This document shows positions 1 through 10,869 of a DNA stretch of 64,000 bases, in pieces. The position numbers and the translations under genes are program-made. The notes below the pieces were generated by a model, which ran no database searches, had not been told where the DNA came from, and was given only the letters and a program-made list of their open reading frames with translations. The stretch covers positions 19,707,430 to 19,771,429 of the forward strand of contig CM057129.1 in NCBI GenBank assembly GCA_029964075.1, given 5' to 3'. How positions within the stretch are numbered: position 1 is the first letter of the stretch; every line of letters starts with the position of its first letter. This stretch comes from Patiria pectinifera. Lineage: Eukaryota > Echinodermata > Asteroidea > Valvatida > Asterinidae.

Positions 1-59
1 GGTCCCATTATTGTTAATGAATTTCCATGAAAAAACAATTGACAGAGCTGGGATTTTTT

Positions 60-140
60 TTACCCCCCCCCCAGGAGTCTGGGCTCCGTGGATAACGGGT
101 GATACTCAGACTACCCTCCCCCCCCCGGATCCGCGCCAGT
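60..140. repeat. C-tract element fragment at window start
   Basis: Two C runs flank a short core, and CGGATCCGCGCC follows. This resembles the GGATCC-containing end of the hAT-like element at 24541-24843. It is too incomplete to classify. Confidence 0.3.
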
Positions 141-789
141 TTAGGAATTCGAATTCGCCATCGTGAGCAAAGGAATTCGAAGCCGGTTCATGTAATCACT
201 TTGTTCGTCTTTATTTCTTTGTTCCAATTTGAAAACGCATAAAACTAACTGTCCCCCACAAGAGATTCGGCTACAAAGCAGCAGCCACAAAATGACCATA
301 TTGATCACTTTTTTTTGCATAAAACGAAAGCTCATGTTACTGAAATGAAGCATGCTTAAGATGAAGCCAAATGAGGAAAAGGTTAGAGATATAGGAAAAT
401 TGCCGAGATCGCAATTTAAATCTAGAAGATAAAAAAATGTGAAAAGGTAACAGTTAAGAACGTAAAACAAAATATGTGAACACGATAAAAAGAGGGCAAA
501 GGAGCTCCTAGTTTAATGTTGCCTGAGTTTGTTGTTGATAATGTCGATGGCGTGTGTGGTGTTAAATTTTCTCGCATCACTAGTGTAATATTCCGCCAAT
601 CGACATGTTGGCTACTCTACTAACTGTTATTGTGTACTGTCATGACCCCTGACCCGCGTTCAGAACTCTGTTACACTCACACGCGGTGTATACATGAATA
701 AATAGTGAATAAATAGTGCTCTCCAGTGCCGAGCCAAGAAATCGAGAATAAACCAGGTTATCACAGTTCATTACAACTAGTTGACACTG

Positions 790-1180
790 TTGCTTGTTTA
801 GATTAAAGACACATAACAGATACTTTGAACATGAAGGGGCTAGAATTAAACCAACAACAAACGAACATGTGAAAAGTGAAAAAAAAAAATAAATCTTGCA
901 TCTTGCCTTCGTTTCCCATTATTTTGAATGCAGATTGTGCTAAAATAATAGAATGCGCAGAGATGAAAACGAAAATAAAATTCTAACGCAAAAATCCCTA
1001 AACCAAACAGACTGCTAAATTGAATGCCCAGTTAAACCGAATGACATAACTTCAATTTAGGATGTTTCAAACATGAACATGTCAGGTATGACAACGAATT
1101 GGAAGGTCTGAAAACTAATACGAACTACGGGAACGACCTTAAGGAGCAAATTCGCTTCAAATCGGCAACTATCATGATGA
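790..1180. repeat. Dispersed repeat, inverted partner of 14330-14710
   Basis: The sequence around the Hind-like run of cttgccttcgtttccc, the actin-like run gcgcagagatgaaaac and the end near tcgcttcaaatcgg reappears reverse-complemented at 14330-14710, with scattered differences. No coding signal is seen. Confidence 0.65.
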
Positions 1181-1500
1181 ATTTGAATGTTATTTTTGTG
1201 AAATTGGCCGTGAAACCTACATGTAGGCCAACAAATATCACGATGTAAAGAGGGACACCAAAATTCATTGGCCTCCACATCACCCATATGGCTAATCCAA
1301 AATAGAATCAGTATCGATAGACTTGAAGTTAGACAGAGCCTCTGACGTATTTGGAGTTGATGGAACATATGCGTATCTAAAAATATATGTTTCCATGGAT
1401 TTTTTGTCTTTGTACGGGCATAATAAAATTCTGCTCGAGCTAACAAAAAACATGGTTCGTGGCTACACTGTACGAAATACTATTATATGTATTATTATTT
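1175..1500. repeat. Dispersed repeat with copies at 4580-4800, 6965-7190 and 13370-13750
   Basis: A segment running from gcttcaaatcgg through gcctctgacgtatttggag to ttattatttatattt recurs in the same orientation at 13370-13750, and its second half recurs in both later tandem units. A short peptide (ASDVFGVDGTYAYLK) is open in some copies, but copies differ by indels. Confidence 0.7.
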
Positions 1501-1651
1501 ATATTTGATTAGCCTAGGATTGAAATGCACAAAATTATACTTGCTTTGAGCATTACGCATAAAGCAGCCCTTCCTTTTTTTCCCCTCGGATTCAGATAAA
1601 TCTCAAGTCATAGTTATGTCAGTGCTGTTTGAAGTTGAATGCTGTAGTTAC

Positions 1652-2006
1652 CATCGAATCTGACTCTCCATGTCAGCAGTAAATTTGTACGCGATATGGG
1701 ACGGAGGGACCCCCCCTCCTTTGTGTTGGTCATTGTGTTACCAGAATCTCAGAAATTCTTTTAAGATGATATCTAGAGGGATGTGTTATAGGTCTAGGGC
1801 TTGCATAGGGTATATAGGAGATTGGGGGAGGGGGTACCTCTCCGTCCCATATCATGCTGGGTAGACATCAGTAGCCCATCTGAGGTCAGGTAAAACCTCT
1901 TGAGGTCATCTGGCAGCATGCAGGAGTTGCGCTGTTCCCAGGACTTGGTGGCGCTCCGCTGGCTGCAGATCTGCAAGCGTAATGTCACAAAATGCCTGCC
2001 CCTTTT
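1652..2006 (-). pseudogene. Broken copy 1 of TPGS2 exon A
   Basis: Both sides of exon A and its flanking introns (about 1520-2440) match the region around 33801-33968. The exon is split by a 187-bp inverted-repeat element (1682-1868) with flanking CAGTA. It has also lost 5 bp in the part coding for HQVVSW (ggacttggtgg instead of ggacaccacttggtgg), so it is frameshifted. No other TPGS2 exon lies nearby, so this is a single-exon genomic duplication and not a retrocopy. Confidence 0.85.
1682..1868. mobile_element. Inverted-repeat (MITE-like) element inside exon A copy 1
   Basis: The ends carry GATATGGGACGGAG near the left and CTCCGTCCCATATC near the right, with C-rich and G-rich tracts just inside. 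CAGTA flanks both sides (1677-1681 and 1869-1873), and the uninterrupted exon at 33801-33968 has a single CAGTA at this spot, so the insertion is directly visible. It has no coding capacity. Confidence 0.75.
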
Positions 2007-2806
2007 CTAGGAAAAACTAAATTGTCAATTGAAAAAGAGATTGGGTACTTAAAATGCAGTAACCTAAAACCACTTTCTTCGCCATTTCCTCCATGCCCAG
2101 ATAACGCTTTTGGGGTCATTCAATAATTTAATTGTCTAACTGTGTTAGATGCCTTCTGACACTATGATTGGGTTACATCCGATGGAGAAAACGTTTTAAA
2201 GTTTGTTTCAAAAGTCTTCATATTTTCTTATAGATTTGATGCCCCTGCATCTCTTGGCAGCGTTTTTTTCCCGTGCATTGTTATTGTCATCTTAATTTTT
2301 CCCCATAAGTTATAACATAATGAAGGAATGATAATTTTGAAGTACATACACGTAGGCCTACTTTTCTTTGCCTTGAGATAAAATAAAGTAAGTAGGCCTA
2401 TTAAGTATACATGTATATGTAATATTGTTTCTATGGGAAAACTTGTCAATATACTATGTAGCCTGGCTCTAGGCCGATTGAGTCAACATGGACCCACAAA
2501 GTGCCATGTGTGCAGTGAAGATATGCTGTGCGTTGCAACCTGGGATAGTTTGCGCAAGAAACGGGCAATTTTACAATGCAAAGTGTCCCATAGTGCAACG
2601 TAACATATACCGTCACTGCACATTTCCGGTCTGGCGGTTATCCGTGAAACTAAAGGGTCCATGGTAAGATGCTGCGATGGTCAATATCATCAGTGATGCA
2701 TGTCTTTGTCAACATAGCTCCATATCAAATTAGGTTTTGCCCTTCACCGACGTTTTTAAACACTGTATACTCAGTGTGTTACCTCCCGAGAGAAAGTTGG
2801 AAAAAA

Positions 2807-2863
2807 TCACTCGGGTGGGACTCGAACCCACGACCTCCTGCTTTCTAGTGCAGATGTCTTACC
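2807..2863 (-). pseudogene. Truncated tRNA-like head, inverted
   Basis: Minus-strand copy holding the 3' end, B box and anticodon arm. It stops in the D loop, where a T run joins it to the tail of a plus-strand unit. The flanking tails (2733-2806 and about 2873-2948) form a long inverted repeat. Confidence 0.7.
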
Positions 2864-3045
2864 TTTTTTTTTTTCCAACTTTCTCTCGGGAGGTAACACA
2901 CTGAGTATACAGTGTTTAAAAACGTCGGTGAAGGGCAAAACCTAATTTGATTTATATCACCCCGACGCAAAATTCCATCTTATAATAGTTTATGCGGTAC
3001 CCGCTGCTATGTACATCAGATTCGAACCGGCCAACCGATCCCGTT

Positions 3046-3118
3046 AGCTCGGTGGTCGAGTGGTAAGACATCTGCACTAGAAAGCAGGAGGTCGTGGGTT
3101 CGAGTCCCACCCGAGTGA
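3046..3118 (+). tRNA. tRNA-Ser(AGA)-like head of retroposon unit
   Basis: Contains an A-box-like TGGTCGAGTGG and a perfect B box GGTTCGAGTCC. The fold has acceptor CTCGG/CCGAG, D stem GTC/GAC, T stem GTGGG/CCCAC and a 5-nt variable region. The anticodon arm TCTGC/GCAGG leaves an 8-nt loop ACTAGAAA, as in tRNA-Ser(AGA) but one base too large; the first acceptor pair is a mismatch and the long serine variable arm is absent. It is most likely a tRNA-derived pol III promoter and not a working tRNA. Confidence 0.5.
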
Positions 3119-3294
3119 TTTTTCCAACTTTCTCTCGGGAGGTAACACACTGAGTATACAGTGTTTAAAAACGTCGGTGAAGGGCAAAACCTAATTTGAT
3201 TTATATCACCCCGACGCAAAATTCCATCTTATAATAGTTTATGCGGTACCCGCTGCTATGTACATCAGATTCGAACCGGCCAACCGATCCCGTT

Positions 3295-3367
3295 AGCTCG
3301 GTGGTCGAGTGGTAAGACATCTGCACTAGAAAGCAGGAGGTCGTGGGTTCGAGTCCCACCCGAGTGA
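3295..3367 (+). tRNA. tRNA-Ser(AGA)-like head, second tandem unit
   Basis: Identical in sequence to the unit at 3046-3118, 249 bp downstream, with the same boxes, 8-nt anticodon loop and missing variable arm. Confidence 0.5.
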
Positions 3368-3534
3368 TTTTTTCCAACTTTCTCTCGGGAGGTAACACAC
3401 TGAGTATACAGTGTTTAAAAACGTCGGTGAAGGGCAAAACCTAATTTGATTTATATCACCCCGACGCAAAATTCCATCTTATAATAGCTCCATATCAGCA
3501 TGTAGTCCGAAACTTTGAGACTCACAATACTGTA

Positions 3535-3570
3535 CTAGCGGGATGCCACGCTTCACGCGGCACCCGCTAG
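3535..3570. other. Strong 15-bp hairpin in tandem unit 1
   Basis: CTAGCGGG and TGCCACG pair with CGCGGCA and CCCGCTAG around a CTTCA loop, with one bulged A and one mismatch. The function is unknown. Confidence 0.7.
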
Positions 3571-4840
3571 ATGGGTGGAGTTGACTGTTTTGTATCGTTT
3601 GTAATGGTAAATCTCGATAAGTCACACTCTGATAACTAAACACAACTGCTAAGTCACATGCAGAATCAGACATTGTGATGTACACGATACTATTTTGACT
3701 CATCCTATCAGTCTCGCTTAAGTTGGCTTGCGTTTAGCGCACACGACATTGTTTCCAGCAGAGACCTGAAACAACTAGTCCAACAACCCTTCAATGCTGC
3801 ACCAATCAACTGTGCCAAAAGAAACATCTGGCGTGTCTGGTACTGGTCTCTATTTCTACACAATTTCTCCCTAGTCAGCCACCAGACTTCGGCATGTACC
3901 AGTCTATACTCTTTAGCCTCATTTTGAAATCACTTGACTTCCCCCTCATGTGCAAAATATTGAAGAAAAGTATATATTTAGTCTTCAAACTTGGTTGGTG
4001 AAATGAGGACCTTTTCTTTGCCCAATGAAAATTTTGGAGAATTTTGCTGGCAAAAGAGTGAGTAAAGCTGGCCTGATTTCGTTAGGATGTTTTTCAGTAC
4101 TCAGTTCAAGGTCCTTGTTATACCTACGCATCATTTTTGGAAACTGAGCGTCGTCTCCACAAGGATACACATTTGAGTGTGTGTACGTTTTCCCTCTGCA
4201 AAAGGCAATATCTACCACCTCACAAAATGAACAGGATACTTAATTCAGTTCTAAAGTCATTGTCAAAATGTGACCTTAAACGCTTGTATTTAGAAACGCT
4301 TGTACTTATAAACTCTTGTATGTTTAAAGATGTGGCAGTTTTTTGAAGTCATCGGATAAACAAACTAAATCAACATCGGATGAACCCAAAAGCGATGATT
4401 GTGGCACAAAAACTGATATTATTACCATAATTTCTTGATATGATCTAAGTCATTCGAATGATAAGACGTCATATTAAAATAGTAGCAAGTGGCACATGTA
4501 GGACTACGTGTGCATGTGTATTAAAGAGATGAACTAACTTTTTGAAGCGTATTTCGGTTGCTGCACAAAATGGCTCATCAAAAATAGAATCAGTATCGAT
4601 AAACTTCAATATGGAGTAAGATGGCGCCTCTGACGTCTTTGGAGTTGATGGATCATATGCGTATCTAAAAATACATGTTTTAATGGCCTTTTTTGTCTTT
4701 GCGCAGGCATAATAAAATTCTGCTCGGAGCTAACAAAAACATGGTTTGTGGCTAGACTGTACGAAAACTATTATATGTATTATTATTTATATTTGACTAC
4801 TTGAAATGCACAAATACTTGCTTTTGGGTATTACGCATAA

Positions 4841-5032
4841 ATTGTAGCGCAATATGAGACGGAAGGACCCCCCCCTCTTTTGTGTTGGTCATTGTGTTAC
4901 CAGAATCTCAGGAATTCTTTTGAGATATCTATGATCGATGTGTTATAGGTAACAATAGTCTAGGGCTTGCTAAGGGTATATAGGAGATGGGGGGGGGGGA
5001 CCTCTCCGTCCCATATCTTGCTGGGTAAACAT
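4841..5032. mobile_element. Same MITE-like element, tandem unit 2
   Basis: Copy of the 1682-1868 element with ends AATATGAGACGGAAGG and CCTCTCCGTCCCATATC. Its left flank joins directly to gcataaa, so the DNA between that point and the exon, still present in unit 1, has been deleted. Confidence 0.75.
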
Positions 5033-5159
5033 CAATAGCCCATCTAAGGTCAGGTAAAACCTCGAGGTCATCTGGCAGCATGTATAAGGACACCACTTGG
5101 TGGCGCTCCGCTGGCTGCAGATCTTCAAGCATAATGTCACAAAATGCCTGGCCTCTTTT
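5033..5159 (-). pseudogene. Broken copy 2 of TPGS2 exon A
   Basis: Exon-like sequence reads EDLQPAERHQVVS and then jumps to MLPDDL: the bases for WEQRNSC are deleted. A second frame change follows before the inverted-repeat element at 4841-5032. The donor side of the exon is lost. It is the second copy of the local 2.4-kb tandem unit. Confidence 0.85.
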
Positions 5160-5919
5160 CTGGGAAAAATTAAATTGTCAATTGAAAAAGAGATTTGATA
5201 CTTAAAATGCAGTAACCTAAAGCCACTTTCTTCGCCATTTCCTCAATGCCCAGATAACGCTTTTGGGGTCATTCAATAATTTAACTGTCTAACTGTGTTA
5301 GATGCCTTTTGACACTATGACTGGGTTACATCCGATGGAGAAAACGTTTCAAAGTTTGTTTCAAAAGTCTTCATATTTTTTTTATAGATTTGGTGCCCCT
5401 GCATCTCTTGGCAGCGTTTTTTTACGTGCATTGTTATTGTCATCTTAATTTTTCCCCATAAGTTATAACATAATGAAGGAATGATAATTTTAAAGTACAT
5501 ACACGTAGGCCTACTTTTCTTTGCCTTGAGATAAAATAAAGTAAGTAGGCCTATTAAGTATACATGTATATATAATATTGTTTCTATGGGTAAACTTGTC
5601 AATATGCTATGTAGCCTGGCTCTGGGCCGATTGAGTCAACATGGACCCACAAAGTGCCATGTGTGCAGTGAAGATATGCTGTGCGTTGCAACCTGGGATA
5701 GTTTGCGCAAGAAACGGGCAATTTTACAATGCAAAGTGTCCCATAGTGCAACGTAACATATACCTTCACTGCACATTTCCGGTCTGGCGGTTATCCGTGA
5801 AACTAAAGGGTCCATGGTAAGATGCTGCGATGGTCAATATCATCAGTGATGCATGTCTTTGTCAACATAGCTTCATGTCAGCATGTAGTCCGAAACTTTG
5901 GGACTCACAATACTGTGTA

Positions 5920-5955
5920 CTAGCGGGATGCCGCGCTTCACGCGGCACCCGCTAG
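5920..5955. other. Strong 15-bp hairpin in tandem unit 2
   Basis: Same hairpin as 3535-3570, but fully paired (TGCCGCG with CGCGGCA). In unit 3 the hairpin is lost: the sequence diverges near 8310. Confidence 0.7.
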
Positions 5956-7224
5956 ATGGGTGGAGTTGACTGTTTTGTATCGTTTGTAATGGTAAATCTC
6001 GATAAGTCACACTCTGATAACTAAACACAACTGCTAAGTCACATGAAGAATCAGACCTTGTGTTGTACACGATACTATTTTGACTCATCCTATCAGTCTC
6101 GCTTAAGTTGGCTTTGCATTTAGCGCACACGCCATTGTTTCCAGCAGAGACCTGAAACAACTAGTCCAACAACCCTTCAATGCTGCACCAATCAACTGTG
6201 CCAAAAGAAACATCTGGCGTGTCTGGTACTGGTCTCTATTTCCACACAATTTCTCCCTAGTCAGCCACCAGGTTTCGGCATGTACCAGTCTATACTCTTG
6301 AGCCTCATTTTGAAATCACTTGACTTCCCTCTCATGTGCAAAATATTGAAGAAAAGTATAAACTGAGTCTTCATCTTTGGTTGGTGAAATTTCTTTGCCC
6401 AATGAACATTTTGGAGAATTTTGCTGGCAAAAGAGTGAGTAAAGTTGGCCTGACTTCGTTAGGATGTTTTTCAGTACTCAGCTCAAGGTCCTTGTTACCT
6501 ACGCATCATTTTTGGAAACAAAACGAACAAAGCGATGTCTCCACAAGGATACACATTTGAGTGTGTGTACGTGTTCCCTCTGCAAAAGGCAATATCTACC
6601 ACCTCACAAAATGAACAGGATACTTAATTCAGTTCTAAAGTCATTGTCAAAATTTGACCTTAAACTCTTGTATTTAGAAACGCTTGTACTTATAAACGCT
6701 TGTACGTTTAAAGATGTGGCAGCTTTTTGAAGTCATCGGATAAACAAACTAAATCAACATCGGATGAACCCAAAAGCGATGACTGTGGCACAAAAACTGA
6801 TATTATTACCATAATTTCTTGATATGATCTAAGTCATTCGAATGATAAGACGTCATATTAAAATAGTAGCAAGTGGCACATGTAGGACTACGTGTGCATG
6901 TGTATTGAAGAGATGAACTTACTTTTTGAAGCGTATTTCGGTTGCTGCACAAAATGGCTCATCAAAAATAGAATCAGGATCGATAAACTTCAATATGGAG
7001 TAAGATGGCGCCTCTGACGTCTTTGGAGTTGATGGAACATATGCGTATCTAAAAATACATGTTTTAATGGCCTTTTTTGTCTTTGCGCGGGCATAATAAA
7101 ATTCTGCTCGGAGCTAACAAAAACATGGTTTGTGGCTAGACTGTACGAAAACTATTATATGCATTATTATTGATATTTGACTACTTGAAATGCACAAATA
7201 CTTGCTTTTGGGTATTACGCATAA

Positions 7225-7422
7225 ATTGTAGCGCAATATGAGACGGAAGGACCCCCCCCCCTCTTTTGTGTTGGTCATTGTGTTACCAGAATCTCAGGAA
7301 TTCTTTTTAAGATATCTATGATCCATGTGTTATAGGTAACATTAGTCTAGGGCTTGCTTAGGGTATTATAGGAGATTGGCGGGGGGGGGGACCTCTCCGT
7401 CCCATATCTTGCTGGGTAAACA
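7225..7422. mobile_element. Same MITE-like element, tandem unit 3
   Basis: Copy of the 4841-5032 element with the same left-flank deletion and longer C and G tracts. Confidence 0.75.
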
Positions 7423-7550
7423 TCAATAGCCCATCTAAGGTCAGGTAAAACCTCGAGGTCATCTGGCAGCATGTATAAGGACACCACTTGGTGGCGCTCC
7501 GCTGGCTGCAGATCTTCAAGCATAATGTCACAAAATGCCTGGCCTCTTTT
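7423..7550 (-). pseudogene. Broken copy 3 of TPGS2 exon A
   Basis: Nearly identical to copy 2, with the same WEQRNSC deletion and the same junction to the inverted-repeat element (7225-7422). The shared lesions show that copies 2 and 3 come from one already broken exon that was then duplicated in tandem. Confidence 0.85.
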
Positions 7551-9145
7551 CTGGGAAAAATTAAATTGTCAATTGAAAAAGAGATTTGGTACTTAAAATG
7601 CAGTAACCTAAAGCCACTTTCTTCGCCATTTTCTCAATGCCCAGATAACGCTTTTGGGGTCATTCAATAATTTAACTGTCTAACTGTGTTAGATGCCTTT
7701 TGACACTATGACTGGGTTACATCCGATGGAGAAAACGTTTCAAAGTTTGTTTCAAAAGTCTTCATATTTTTTTTTTATAGATTTGGTGCCCCTGCATCTC
7801 TTGGCAGCGTTTTTTTCCGTGCATTGTTATTGTCATCTTATTTTTTCCCCATAAGTTATAACATAATGTAGGAATGATAATTTTGAAGTACATACACGTA
7901 GGCCTACTTTTCTTTGCCTTGAGATGAAATAAAGTAAGTAGGCATATTAAGTATACATGTATATGTAATATTTTTTCTTTGGGAAAAATATTGTCAATAT
8001 ACTGTGTAGCCTGGCTCTAGGCCGATTGAGTCAACATGAACCCACAAAGTGCCATGTGTGCAGTGAAGATATGCTGTGCGTTGCAACCTGGGATAGTTTG
8101 CACAACAAACGGGGAATTTTTCAATGCATAGTGTCCCACAGTGCAACGTAACATATACCTTCACTGCACATTTCCGGTCTGGCGGTCATCCGTGAAACTA
8201 AAGGGTCCATGGTAAGATGCTGCAATGGTCAATATCATCATTGATCATGTCTTTGTCAACATAGCTCCATGTCAGCATGTAGTCCGAAAATTTGGGACTC
8301 TCAATACTGTGTATGAGAGTCCCACAACTTAAGGCATTGAAAATGATTACGCAATACAAGAAAATAGACTTGCACATGAAACAACCAGTCCAGCATTAAA
8401 TCCTTCACTACTGCATCAATCACTTGTACCAAAATAAACATCTGGCATGATGTCTGGTGCTATATAGTCTCTATTTCTACACACTTTTTCCATAATCAGC
8501 CACCAGATTACTGACATTGAAGGAAGAGGTCAGTCTTTTCAAACAAATGGACCATGGTTGGACATGTACCAGTCTAGTCTTTAGCCTCATTTTGAAATCA
8601 CTTGACTCCCTTCTCATGTGCAAATATTAAAGAAAAGTATGAATTCAGTCTTCAGACTTGGTCGGTAAAATACAGAGGACCTTTTCTTTGCCCAATGGAA
8701 ATTTTGGAGAATTTTGCTGGCTAAAGAGTGAGTAAAGTTGGCCCGATTTCGTTTTGCATGTTTTTCGGCACTCAACCCATGGTCACAGTACGCTACTTAC
8801 ACATCGTCATAAAGTTAACTAATTGAAGAGTGTGCGGGATTTCTTCCATAAAAAGTTGTAAGATCGCTTGTAAGAGCACTACGATTACTTGTTTTAATTG
8901 GAGGGAGCATATGTCGATGTTTAAAAATTGAACTCGATATTTAATTTGCTCTCCAAAAGTAGTGTCGTCAATGTTGAAGTTTTTGCAAACCTTGTATGTA
9001 GGTCTATGGACCTTGTATGAACCAAGATCAATACGACACTCATGTTTTTGAACTTCTATTGTGCCACATTGCTGTTGGGTAATAGATGTATGCCAGACCA
9101 GGCATGCAAGATTGGGATCACATATAGGCAACAAATACGGCTATC

Positions 9146-9364
9146 ATGATATCTTGTATGCAGAGTTCCAAACTCAAAAGTTCTAGCATCCTGCTAGAAA
9201 CAGTCACTGGGAAAAATAGACGGGATAGGCCAAGGAAGAGATGGGAAAATGACATCATGGATAACAGCGCCCTCAACCTGGAACACCGTAGAGCGCAAAA
9301 CAGACAGGAGTGGGGAGTGAAAAATCGTGCAGCCAACGTCCTTCGGGACATGGTGCAAGATTAG
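9146..9364 (+). pseudogene. LINE reverse-transcriptase C-terminal relic
   Basis: A 72-codon open stretch contains TGKNRRDRPRKRWENDI, a gap, then RRAQNRQEWGVKNRAAN. This has the pattern GxRxRGRPxxRWxDxI...A.dR..W.. found at the C terminus of many non-LTR retrotransposon ORF2 proteins. The rest of the element is not seen, so this is a truncated relic. The family assignment is from recalled motifs only. Confidence 0.55.
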
Positions 9365-9749
9365 ATTAGATTTTATACAGAAACTTTTTTCTCAATACAC
9401 AGCACGAGAAATTTCTCTTCCAACTGAATTTTGTTTTTTTATTATTTAGAAAGCTGATCAGTGTATGATTAATCAGTGACGACAAAAGTTACATATGGCT
9501 GTTATTGTTTTGAATGCGTAATAGGTGGCAGAAGACACAAACGTTCGTGTGTATTATAGATTCACACACGGGAGAACACCCATTCCGAGCCACATGTCAA
9601 TACGATGTCGGTTTCAGCTTTCGAATTGATCCAAGGTTCATGAATATGCATTATCAATTGTTTTGGCTTTGGTCCAATCTCCCTAACAAAGGCCTATGTA
9701 TGCAAGGACGTTCTGATCTTCAATTGGCTTAGAAAGCCAGCGGGAAAAC

Positions 9750-9758
9750 GATAAAAGG
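9750..9758 (+). promoter_or_regulatory. Possible TATA box before signal-peptide exon
   Basis: GATAAAAGG lies about 110 bp before the ATG at 9869, at a distance that would allow a start near 9780 and a short leader. The evidence is position and sequence only. Confidence 0.25.
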
Positions 9759-9868
9759 GACAATAATGACCGGCTGACTGGAACCACGTTTTTGCGACAC
9801 GGATCAACCGTCATCATTTTGCTGTCTCGGAGGCTGATTTCGTTGAAGTTTTTCAAGTTTACGTCAGG

Positions 9869-9923
9869 ATGTTTCGTCTCTTGTGCTTGATCCTGGCTTG
9901 TGTCTTTTCCTGCGAGGGCGAAC
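9869..9923 (+). CDS. Possible signal-peptide first exon of the lectin-like gene
   Basis: An ATG opens an 18-codon stretch MFRLLCLILACVFSCEGE, a clear signal-peptide pattern: a basic residue, a hydrophobic core, and small residues before a likely cleavage after SCEG. It ends at a donor GTACGT (9924) in phase 1. The putative lectin exon at 23706 has a phase-1 acceptor, so the two could be joined across a 13.8-kb intron. That link is inference: phase agreement alone has a one-in-three chance. The frame without splicing runs on for 63 residues without a recognisable domain. Confidence 0.35.
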
Positions 9924-10204
9924 GTACGTATACCACACGGGCGATTGGGCTCAATCCGATCACCGTTTTCAAATCGTTATCATTCTATACGTTTCTTAGT
10001 TTCGTATTTATTGCCAATATTTCTCCGCTACCTTTTTTTTCTAAACGGTACATGGTATGAAACTTGGAACATCAACTCTGATCCGAGGGTGTGCATATTA
10101 CTGTGACGTAATGGTATCAAGTAACAAGTGATTTTAGCTCAAATGACTGAGTATTGTCATTCATGACTCATGAACAAACTGAACAACCATCTCTGAAGGC
10201 AATC

Positions 10205-10385
10205 GAGGACGGATCCGGAACGCAATTTTTTGGGGGAGGGGGCATTTTTTTCACCCAAAGAGGGTCCAAAACTTTTCTGCCCCAAATTTAATATGAAAAG
10301 CAAGGAGGGGGAAATCCTTATAATGCGACGTCACTTAAAAGAAAATCAGTTCTGGGGGGGGGGGGTGACCCCCGTTGACCCCCAC
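10205..10385. repeat. G-rich element fragment
   Basis: Begins with GGACGGATCCGGAAC and contains G runs, and ends in a GTGACCCCCGTTGACCCCC tract. It resembles the ends of the 24541-24843 element but lacks a recognisable mirror end. 10390-10870 shows nothing else. Confidence 0.3.
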
Positions 10386-10869
10386 CTTAGTTATTTTCTG
10401 GAGATATCTGATTAAATAAACAAAATCCATTTCGCAAGCCTCATTTTATCATTTGACTAAAGGTAAGGGAAAATATAAAATGGTTCCAATCAGTGACTCT
10501 GTGACTGAACCAGTCCTTTTAGCTTTATCGTTTAGCATTATTTTTTTTGTCTTATTCTCACTCGAGTTTGCCTGATCCCACTTCTTACGGGATGGATTTA
10601 ACGCGTTTACACAGTCAAGGTCAAGTATTTAGTACTCGGGTGCAAAATCGTAAAAGGATAGAAAGCTATTTTCAAAATGCTCTTTTTTAACCAGAATTAC
10701 TTTCCTGGATTGAAATTCTGATTATCCCTGACATAAAATACTTTGTTTGCGACGATAAGTACATCTTGGAAATTCCTAGTTTTTGAGTAAAATCCACATA
10801 TCTATTTCGTGAAATCCTTGACCTATTCACCTTTAGAAATTGCCTTGTGGTGACCATTGCAATCTTTCG

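Larger units (their letters stand above)
2728..3485. mobile_element. Composite tRNA-like retroposon block, 758 bp
   Basis: The block is bounded by a 12-bp direct repeat AGCTCCATATCA (2716-2727 and 3486-3497) that is single in tandem unit 2 (as agcttcatgtca), so the whole block inserted at once. It contains one truncated unit on the minus strand and two units on the plus strand, 249 bp apart, arranged head to head. A unit is a tRNA-like head followed by a tail running through TTTCTCTCGGGAGGTAACA, a TGTATACTCAGTG palindrome-like core and TAATTTGATTTATATC. No protein is encoded, so a trans-acting retrotransposase is presumed. Confidence 0.8.
1510..8780. repeat. Tandem ~2.39-kb repeat, about three copies
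   Basis: Unit 2 begins near 4557 and unit 3 near 6941 (gttgctgcac), 2384 bp apart; matching positions further in are 2391 bp apart. Unit 1 spans about 1510-4556 once the 758-bp insertion at 2728-3485 is discounted. Each unit carries the exon A relic, an inverted-repeat element, the segment with gtaggcctac, and an unassigned 3' part. Further diverged pieces of the unit's end lie at 10870-11070 and 11540-11770, beyond unrelated inserted DNA. Confidence 0.85.

Noticed and set aside
1323..1508. Conserved exon encoding ASDVFGVDGTYAYLK
   Set aside because: It occurs in four repeat copies with differing frames, with no splice sites and no known domain.
2930..3045. Hammerhead ribozyme in the retroposon tail
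   Set aside because: A CTGATG core-like run is present on the minus strand, but the required following A and the GAAA part are missing.
3046..3367. Two functional tRNA-Ser genes
   Set aside because: Oversized anticodon loop, missing serine variable arm, mismatched acceptor end, and location inside a mobile block with target duplication.
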